In this document: piece by piece, positions 6,169-11,295 of the stretch
Layout of the letters: each line of letters opens with the position of its first letter
Numbering within the stretch: position 1 is the first letter of the stretch
Assembly (NCBI GenBank): GCA_030450535.1
Contig: JAKDIK010000054.1
Coordinates: 1-11,295, forward strand
Direction of reading: 5' to 3'
Length of the DNA: 11,295 bases
DNA from: Propionibacteriaceae bacterium
GTDB lineage: Bacteria > Actinomycetota > Actinomycetes > Propionibacteriales > Propionibacteriaceae
The notes under the pieces: generated by a model
What the model saw: the letters and a program-made list of their open reading frames with translations, nothing else
The model's database searches: none
What the model was told of the DNA's origin: nothing
Translations under genes and position numbers: made by a program

Positions 6169-7634
6169 AGCAGCGCCCGCAAGGCCCGCAACCGGGCCAG
6201 CGAGGAATCGCGACCCAGAATCGCCATCGACTCAAACAGCGGCGGCGACACCCGCGAACCCGTCACACCCACCCGCACGGGCGCGAACGCGAACTTCGCC
6301 TTGATGCCCATATCCTCGACCAGCCGGGCCCGCAACGCCGCCTGGATCGACTCCGCGTCCCAGCCCGGGAGCCCCTCGAGGACAGCCAGCGACGCGTCCA
6401 ACACCGCCGGCGCGTTCTGGGGCAACGCATCCACCGACGCCTCATCGAAGGCCAAGGCGGCGTCCGGCACGAACAGGAAACCCAACTTGCTGAGCGCCTC
6501 GCCCAACAACGTCAACCGCTCCTGGATGAGCGGTGCGCCCGCGCGCACCATGGCGACCTGCTCCGGCGACGGATCGGCCCACTCCCCCGTCCAGACGAGG
6601 TGCTCGACGATGCGATCGGCCAGTTCGTCGGGGCCCAGCGCCCGCAGGTAGTGCCCGTTGAGCCACGTCAGCTTGTCGAGGTCGAAGACGGGGCCGACGG
6701 TGTTCACCTTGGCCCAGTCGAAGCCGGCCACGAACTCGTCGAAGCTCGCCACCTCGGCATCGCCCTCGGCCGGCGGATAGCCGAGCAGATGCAGGAAGTT
6801 GACCAGCGCCTCCGGCAGGAATCCCTGCTCGCGGAACCACAGCAGCCGCGCCGCCGGGTTCTTGCGCTTGGAGATCTTCGACTTGTCCGGGTTGCGCAGC
6901 AGCGGCATGTGCGCGAACGCCGGCACGTCCCAGCCGAGCCAGCGGTAGAGGAGCACGTGCTTCGGGGTGGAGCTGATCCATTCCTCACCGCGCACGACGT
7001 GGGTGATGCCCATGAGGTGGTCGTCGACGACGACGGCGAGGTGATAGGTCGGGAACCCGTCCGCCTTGAGGATCACCTGATCGTCCGGCACGGGGGCGCT
7101 CACCTCGCCGCGAATGAGGTCGGTGAACGTCGTCGCCACGTCGTCGGGGATCAGCATCCGCACCACCGGATTCTCGGTGAAGCCGGGCAGAGCCGACCGC
7201 TCCTCGCGGGTCAGGCCCAGGCACAACCGGTCGTAGCCCGTCTTCTCCTGCTTGGACGCCGCCTGCTCCGCCCGCATCTCGGCGAGTCGCTCGGCGCTGC
7301 ACCAGCAGTGATAAGCGTGGCCGCCCTCGATGAGCTGCTCGACGAGCGGGCGGTAGGTGTCGAGCCGCTCCGACTGCCGATAGGGCGCGTACGGGCCGCC
7401 GACGTCGGGACCCTCGTCCCAGGGCAAGCCCAGCCAGCGCAGCGTCTCGAAGATCTGCTGCTCGGAGTCGGCGACGTACCGCGCGCGGTCGGTGTCCTCG
7501 ATGCGCAGCACGAACGCACCGCCCGTCGCCTTGGCGAACGCCAAGTTGAACAGCGCCATGTAGGCGGTGCCGACGTGCGGGTCACCCGTCGGGGAGGGCG
7601 CGATGCGCAGGCGCGGTGTCGTGGGAGTTGTCAC
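6165..7634 (-). CDS. gltX: Glutamyl-tRNA synthetase
   Basis: A 489-residue class I aminoacyl-tRNA synthetase charging tRNA-Glu. Motifs: PSPTGDPHVGTAY (13-25), with HVGT as the HIGH signature; RIEDTDRAR (44-52); YRQSER (85-90); and KISKR (253-257) as the KMSKS loop. The C-terminal anticodon-binding region is all-helical and complete. A zinc-type CxC (C110, C112) and C138 remain, but the fourth ligand seen in E. coli GltX (His two residues after the third Cys) is absent, as in many relatives. The start is GTG at 7632-7634, 31 bases downstream of the solute-binding protein stop. No ribosome site precedes it; a TAAGCT hexamer eight bases upstream suggests a leaderless transcript. It leads the coupled trio gltX-SDR-ferredoxin. 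Whether it charges only tRNA-Glu or also tRNA-Gln cannot be decided here. Confidence 0.97.
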   Translation of the reverse strand: MTTPTTPRLRIAPSPTGDPHVGTAYMALFNLAFAKATGGAFVLRIEDTDRARYVADSEQQIFETLRWLGLPWDEGPDVGGPYAPYRQSERLDTYRPLVEQLIEGGHAYHCWCSAERLAEMRAEQAASKQEKTGYDRLCLGLTREERSALPGFTENPVVRMLIPDDVATTFTDLIRGEVSAPVPDDQVILKADGFPTYHLAVVVDDHLMGITHVVRGEEWISSTPKHVLLYRWLGWDVPAFAHMPLLRNPDKSKISKRKNPAARLLWFREQGFLPEALVNFLHLLGYPPAEGDAEVASFDEFVAGFDWAKVNTVGPVFDLDKLTWLNGHYLRALGPDELADRIVEHLVWTGEWADPSPEQVAMVRAGAPLIQERLTLLGEALSKLGFLFVPDAALAFDEASVDALPQNAPAVLDASLAVLEGLPGWDAESIQAALRARLVEDMGIKAKFAFAPVRVGVTGSRVSPPLFESMAILGRDSSLARLRALRALL

Positions 7635-7648
7635 GACACGTCAGCTTA
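7634..7648 (-). promoter_or_regulatory. Possible leaderless promoter of gltX
   Basis: On the minus strand a TAAGCT hexamer (plus-strand 7643-7648) fits the actinobacterial TANNNT -10 pattern. Eight bases separate it from the gltX GTG. No Shine-Dalgarno sequence lies in that gap, which suggests transcription starts at the start codon. There is no convincing -35; the upstream DNA is a GC-rich hairpin. Inference only. Confidence 0.4.
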
Positions 7649-7652
7649 CCGG

Positions 7653-7675
7653 GGCGGGCGGACCCTCAGCCCGCC
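7653..7675 (-). terminator. Possible GC hairpin terminator at the end of the solute-binding protein gene
   Basis: GGCGGGC (7653-7659) and GCCCGCC (7669-7675) form a 7-bp all-GC stem around a 9-base loop. The hairpin covers the stop codon of the solute-binding protein gene (7666-7668). There is no T-tract. It may attenuate readthrough into gltX, or be a chance product of high GC. Confidence 0.35.
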
Positions 7676-8943
7676 GCCTTGACCGCCTCGATCGCGTCCA
7701 ACAGCTGCTGCGCGGCCGCGTCCCGGTCGATCTGGTCGTACATGTAGGACTGCACGATGCGGGTGTACTCCCCGGAGTAGTTGCCGGCTCCCGGCGGCGT
7801 CACCTGCGGCGGCGTCACGACCACGGCCTGCATGTCGCGCGCGAACTGCAGCGATGTCTGGCCGTTGGCGTCCAGCAGGGGTTCGATCTCGTCCTGAATC
7901 GCGGGAATCGCGGGGACGCCGCGCTCGGCAAGCAGGATCTTGGCAGCCTCTTCGTTGGTGAGCAGGAAGTCGACCAGGCGGGCCGCCTCCTCCGGGTGCG
8001 CCGAGCGGGCGGAGATCGACCAGTACATCGACGCCTTGTTGGCCATGTGGGGCTCGCCGGACTCGAGGGCGGGCAGCCGCATGAGCTGCATCTCGGCGCC
8101 TGCCGCCGCCGCGAAGGCCTGCATCTGGGTGTGGAACAGCAGGTGGAAGGCGGAGCGACCAGTGCCGAACATGCTGGTGTCGATGGGCAGGGCGAAGTCC
8201 TCGTTCTGCAGCGTATAGGACGGCGTGGCGCCGGCCTCCATCATCGCGCGGACCGTGTCGAGGTAGAGCTGCGCGGTCTCGAGCGACACCGGAGTCTCGC
8301 CCTCGCGCGGGAAGACCTCCTCGTTGCGCTGCCGGGCGAAGTAGCCGAGCTCGACGGCGGCCAAACCGAGGCGGTCGAAGCCGTACGTGCCCTCGGGGGA
8401 GCCCTGCGTGATCTCGGCACTGAGGTCGCGGAAGTCATCCCACGTCCACGTGGCGTCATCGGGCAGGGTGACGCCCGCGGCAGCGACGACGTCGGGATTG
8501 ACGGCGACCGAGTAGATCCCGATCCCCACCGGCGCCCCGGTGAGGACGCCATCCACCCTGCCGGTCTCCAGGATGTTCTCGTCCATCGCGGACAGGTCGA
8601 GCCCGGACTGGCCACCGAGGTCGAGCAGGACGCCGCGCTGGCTGTAGGTGGCGATCTGCGACTCGTCCATCGCCATCACATCGGGAATATCGCCGCCCGC
8701 GGCCTGGGTGGCGAGGCGGTCCCAGTATCCGCTCCACTCCCCGGGCTCGAGCTGCACCTGGATGTCGGGGTTCTCGGCCCGGAACAGGTCGATGACCTCG
8801 TTGGTCAGCCGGTTGCGCAGGTCGTTGCCCCACCAGGTGAGGCGCAGGGTGACGGTTCCGTCGTCGTTCGTGGCGGCGGGGCCGGAGCACGCCCCGAGCA
8901 GTAGGGAGACGGACAGGGCGGCGGCGGCGATGCATCGGCGCAT
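7666..8943 (-). CDS. ABC-type sugar solute-binding lipoprotein (family 1 extracellular solute-binding protein)
   Basis: A 425-residue secreted lipoprotein. The N-terminus MRRCIAAAALSVSLLLGAC is a short basic region, a hydrophobic core and a lipobox (LLGAC), with predicted lipidated Cys19. The mature protein begins with the family-1 pattern TLRLTWWGNDLRNRLTNEVI, then ENPDIQVQLEPGEWSGYWDRL, GGDIPDVMAMDESQIATYS, and a C-terminal AKILLAERGVPAIP, as in carbohydrate-binding components of ABC importers. It would capture a sugar or oligosaccharide outside the membrane and deliver it to permeases. No permease or ATPase gene is next to it: gltX follows and a flavin-reductase-like gene precedes, so partners must be elsewhere. 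The ATG at 8941-8943 was chosen because it places the signal peptide at the N-terminus and has GAGAGG nine bases upstream (plus-strand 8953-8958); the 91-codon upstream extension looks non-coding. Ligand unknown. Confidence 0.93.
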   Translation of the reverse strand: MRRCIAAAALSVSLLLGACSGPAATNDDGTVTLRLTWWGNDLRNRLTNEVIDLFRAENPDIQVQLEPGEWSGYWDRLATQAAGGDIPDVMAMDESQIATYSQRGVLLDLGGQSGLDLSAMDENILETGRVDGVLTGAPVGIGIYSVAVNPDVVAAAGVTLPDDATWTWDDFRDLSAEITQGSPEGTYGFDRLGLAAVELGYFARQRNEEVFPREGETPVSLETAQLYLDTVRAMMEAGATPSYTLQNEDFALPIDTSMFGTGRSAFHLLFHTQMQAFAAAAGAEMQLMRLPALESGEPHMANKASMYWSISARSAHPEEAARLVDFLLTNEEAAKILLAERGVPAIPAIQDEIEPLLDANGQTSLQFARDMQAVVVTPPQVTPPGAGNYSGEYTRIVQSYMYDQIDRDAAAQQLLDAIEAVKAAG

Positions 8944-8965
8944 GGCGGGTGGCCTCTCGGTGGGA

Positions 8966-8985
8966 CGCGGGCGACGTCGCCCGCG
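8966..8985. promoter_or_regulatory. 20-bp perfect palindrome in the leader of the solute-binding protein gene
   Basis: A fully self-complementary 20-base sequence (core GGGCGACGTCGCCC, centred between 8975 and 8976) lies 22 bases upstream of the ATG and just before the GAGAGG ribosome site. It could be an operator for a dimeric regulator such as a LacI-type sugar repressor, or an RNA hairpin affecting translation. LacI operators usually have a central CG and partly symmetric A/T-richer arms, so this is only a loose fit. Function is inferred from symmetry and position. Confidence 0.4.
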
Positions 8986-9071
8986 CGGTGGGGGGAAATC
9001 CAACAGCTTCAGGCTAACCACTGGCCCCACGGCGACGCCCCGGGGACCCTCAAGCGTCACCAACTCGTTAT

Positions 9072-9099
9072 GGTTCGGTGCTCGTGACGGTTCGGTGCT
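9072..9099. repeat. Short 17-base-period direct repeat
   Basis: GGTTCGGTGCT occurs at 9072-9082 and again at 9089-9099, a spacing of 17 bases, in the gap between the flavin-reductase-like gene and the solute-binding protein gene. On the minus strand this reads as repeated AGCACCGAACC, about 130 bases upstream of the lipoprotein start. It may be a paired regulator site or chance duplication. The rest of the 170-base gap (8944-9113) shows only the palindrome near the lipoprotein start. Confidence 0.35.
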
Positions 9100-9113
9100 T
9101 GTCGTGGCCCGGA

Positions 9114-9620
9114 TCAGGGCTCCACAGGGCGGTACCGGCCCCGGAGGTGGGTGAGGACGACGTCGGCATCGGTGAGCTCGACATGCTCGATGCGCGCGGT
9201 CACCTCGGACGCCCATCCCAGCGGGCGCCGATCGATGATCCGGGCACCGAGCCAGGCGCGCGGCGCGACCAGCCGCGGCCCCCAGTCGGTGTCGGTGAAC
9301 TCGGCCTGTCTGAACACGCCGCCGGGGGCCGGCGCGAGGCCGGCGAAGGCCTCCGCCAGTCCGCGGTCGGCCTCAGTGAGAATCGTGACGGTGAACGCGT
9401 CGATGGCCTCGGCGAGGTCGGAGTCGGGATCGAGCAACCCCACCAGGGCGGGCTCCTCCCCCAGCGCGATGAGCATCGACGAGACGGTCATGCCGGCGCG
9501 ACGCCGGCCCTCCCCGGTGAGCCAGAGCGTCACCGGGGAGATCAGCCGCCCGCGGAACTGCCGGGCGGCGTCGCGCCGCCCGGGAGGATCCGCGAACGGA
9601 TGGCCGGCGTGGATGGTCAC
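9114..9620 (-). CDS. Flavin reductase-like domain protein
   Basis: A 168-residue protein resembling the flavin reductase-like FMN-binding family (Pfam 01613, split-barrel fold). The diagnostic stretch is FRGRLISPVTLWLTGEGRRRAGMTVSSMLIALGEEPALVGLL (about 22-63). It has the family order: an arm around SPVT, then G(M)TVSS, then a PALVG strand, followed by FTVTILTEADRGLAEAFAG (76-94), which matches the usual F.VN.L...D..LA..FAG. Members bind FMN and reduce it with NAD(P)H, or act as flavoprotein partners for oxygenases. It is cytoplasmic by appearance. The start is GTG at 9618-9620, overlapping the stop of the upstream membrane-protein gene as GTGA; the frame stays open upstream but that part is antisense-free shadow of the neighbour and has no family features. 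Substrate unknown. Confidence 0.82.
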   Translation of the reverse strand: MTIHAGHPFADPPGRRDAARQFRGRLISPVTLWLTGEGRRRAGMTVSSMLIALGEEPALVGLLDPDSDLAEAIDAFTVTILTEADRGLAEAFAGLAPAPGGVFRQAEFTDTDWGPRLVAPRAWLGARIIDRRPLGWASEVTARIEHVELTDADVVLTHLRGRYRPVEP

Positions 9621-10108
9621 TCGCGGGCGGATGCGACCGTGCCCGGCACCGTCTGACGTGCCACCGAGGTGAGTGCCCAGCCCAACACGATGAGCGAGAG
9701 GCCGACGCCGATCGCGAAGAGGCACACGCCGTACGACAGCACGGAGGTGAACAGTGAGGCGCGCAGGAAGGACGCGTTCATCACCGACGTGCGCTGAGCG
9801 GTCAGCTCGTCGGCCAACTCGGTGTCGCCCGCGGCGCGGGCCTCGCGCGCCAAGGAGCCCAGTTCGGCGTAGGTGCGACCCTCCGAACCCTCCATCGCGT
9901 GGTGGTTGATGATGTCGGCCTGCGCGAGCGCCGAGAGCGGGTCGGCGACCGTCGCGCCCTGCATGAAGGCGGCGTCGTCCGGCACGGTGATCCGCTCGGC
10001 GGCGAGCTGGGACGTCACGACGCCCCACACGATGCCGCCGGTGAGAACGAACAGGATGCCCATCACGAGGGAGACGATCCCCGCGGTCTTGAGGGGCTTG
10101 AGGTTCAT
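9617..10108 (-). CDS. Small two-segment membrane protein of unknown function, actinobacterial 'LigA-like' family
   Basis: A 163-residue protein with an N-terminal membrane segment (about 9-31) and a long hydrophobic C-terminal segment (about 113-147). An ~80-residue, probably extracytoplasmic, domain lies between them. It contains AERITVPDDAAFMQG, PLSALAQADIINHHAMEGSEGRTYAELG and TSVMNASFLRASLFTSVLSYG. From memory, this pattern matches a widespread actinobacterial family often labelled aromatic ring-opening dioxygenase LigA; I see no dioxygenase feature and regard that name as wrong. The ATG at 10106-10108 was chosen because it begins a normal N-terminus just before the first membrane segment, with GAAAGG ten bases upstream (plus-strand 10119-10124). 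The stop overlaps the start of the flavin-reductase-like gene by four bases, so the two are coupled. Function unknown. Confidence 0.82.
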   Translation of the reverse strand: MNLKPLKTAGIVSLVMGILFVLTGGIVWGVVTSQLAAERITVPDDAAFMQGATVADPLSALAQADIINHHAMEGSEGRTYAELGSLAREARAAGDTELADELTAQRTSVMNASFLRASLFTSVLSYGVCLFAIGVGLSLIVLGWALTSVARQTVPGTVASARE

Positions 10109-10166
10109 GTGACGAATGCCTTTCGCTATTACGGTTGAACTCCCGGTGAGCCCCGGACCGTTGAAT

Positions 10167-10196
10167 ATGATACTACTACGGCCCGTAGGACGGCAA
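10167..10196 (-). promoter_or_regulatory. Probable sigma-70-type promoter with an internal palindrome, driving the membrane protein/flavin reductase pair
   Basis: On the minus strand TTGCCG (plus-strand 10191-10196) and TATCAT (10167-10172) are separated by 18 bases, a good housekeeping promoter spacing. The stretch is notably A/T-rich for this genome. Between the two boxes lies an inverted repeat CTACGG-C-CCGTAG (10176-10188), well placed for a repressor or a spacer-bending activator. Transcription would start near 10160, leaving an approximately 50-base leader before the ATG at 10108. Confidence 0.55.
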
Positions 10197-10283
10197 TCCG
10201 AGACACGTCCCCCTCGCGGGCGACACGGGACGCCGGACCACACGGTTTGCGTCCGCACCGGGACGCCCCGCCGCGCGCACGGG

Positions 10284-10319
10284 AACGGGCCCGCACCCCC
10301 GGGGGGATGCGGGCCCGTT
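10284..10319 (-). terminator. Strong GC hairpin terminator downstream of tuf
   Basis: AACGGGCCCGCA (10284-10295) and TGCGGGCCCGTT (10308-10319) are exact reverse complements, with further C/G runs able to pair inside the loop. The hairpin starts about 20 bases past the tuf stop. No T-tract follows on the minus strand, so it is a hairpin-only type of terminator, common in high-GC actinomycetes. Position and strength make a tuf terminator very likely. Confidence 0.8.
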
Positions 10320-10339
10320 GCCAGCCTGGCGTTACCGGA

Positions 10340-11295
<956 letters not shown>

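Noticed and set aside
5429..6235. N-terminal extension of the ferredoxin-like frame to a start at 6235
   Set aside because: The extension underlies the SDR gene in another frame, is Arg/Gly-rich and featureless; the ATG at 5428 gives the normal family length and a TGATG coupling.
5287..6651. Plus-strand open frame of 454 codons
   Set aside because: Antisense to the SDR and gltX genes, with low-complexity composition; the opposite-strand products have clear family motifs.
6600..8904. Two plus-strand open frames of 360 and 445 codons opposite gltX and the solute-binding protein gene
   Set aside because: Their Val/Gly/Arg/Asp-rich composition mirrors the codon usage of the real genes on the minus strand; no ribosome site or recognisable domain.
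8944..9216. N-terminal 91-codon extension of the solute-binding protein
   Set aside because: It would bury the signal peptide and lipobox inside the protein; the internal ATG at 8943 has a ribosome site and a proper signal sequence directly after it.
9621..10028. N-terminal extension of the flavin-reductase-like frame
   Set aside because: It overlaps the membrane-protein gene in another frame and is Arg/Gly-rich shadow sequence; the GTG at 9620 gives the family's usual length.
10109..10258. N-terminal 50-codon extension of the small membrane protein
   Set aside because: It runs through a promoter-like A/T-rich region; the ATG at 10108 is followed at once by a normal membrane-protein N-terminus and has an upstream GAAAGG.
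10109..10339. tRNA or small RNA gene in the tuf downstream gap
   Set aside because: No tRNA-like T-loop or acceptor pairing is visible; the only strong structure is the terminator hairpin.

Overview
The window comes from a high-GC actinomycete, most likely a member of the Propionibacteriaceae. G/C dominates third codon positions, GTG starts are frequent, and several gene pairs overlap by ATGA or GTGA. The truncated first gene closely resembles, from memory, the large subunit (MutB) of the Propionibacterium adenosylcobalamin-dependent methylmalonyl-CoA mutase, a central enzyme of propionic fermentation.

Plus strand, 1-3047: the 3' part of mutB overlaps meaB (the mutase-protecting GTPase) by 4 bases. 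After a 64-base gap comes a compact VapB/VapC-type toxin-antitoxin pair, also overlapping by 4 bases. It has its own likely leaderless promoter embedded in overlapping inverted repeats. A perfect 26-bp inverted repeat forms the junction between vapC and the convergent genes and encodes the last residues of the toxin.

Minus strand, 3114-11295 (read right to left): the 3' part of tuf (EF-Tu) ends at a strong GC hairpin. A promoter-like region then leads to a two-gene unit: a small two-segment membrane protein of unknown function, overlapping a flavin-reductase-like protein. Next comes a solitary sugar-type ABC solute-binding lipoprotein with a 20-bp palindrome in its leader. A tightly coupled three-gene unit follows: gltX (glutamyl-tRNA synthetase), a DprE2-like short-chain dehydrogenase, and a Suc_Fer/Apd1-like thioredoxin-fold ferredoxin with a Cys2His2 iron-sulfur signature. 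Last is an AI-2E/PerM-family membrane protein.

Most genes are housekeeping or core metabolic. The less ordinary parts are the toxin-antitoxin locus with its long hairpin, the Apd1-like ferredoxin translationally tied to a DprE2-like reductase and gltX, the overlapping membrane protein/flavin reductase pair, and the transporter-less solute-binding protein. I see no tRNA, rRNA, CRISPR array, insertion sequence or prophage gene. I did not find a clearly new defence or mobile system. The longest stretch without a gene is the 231 bases at 10109-10339.
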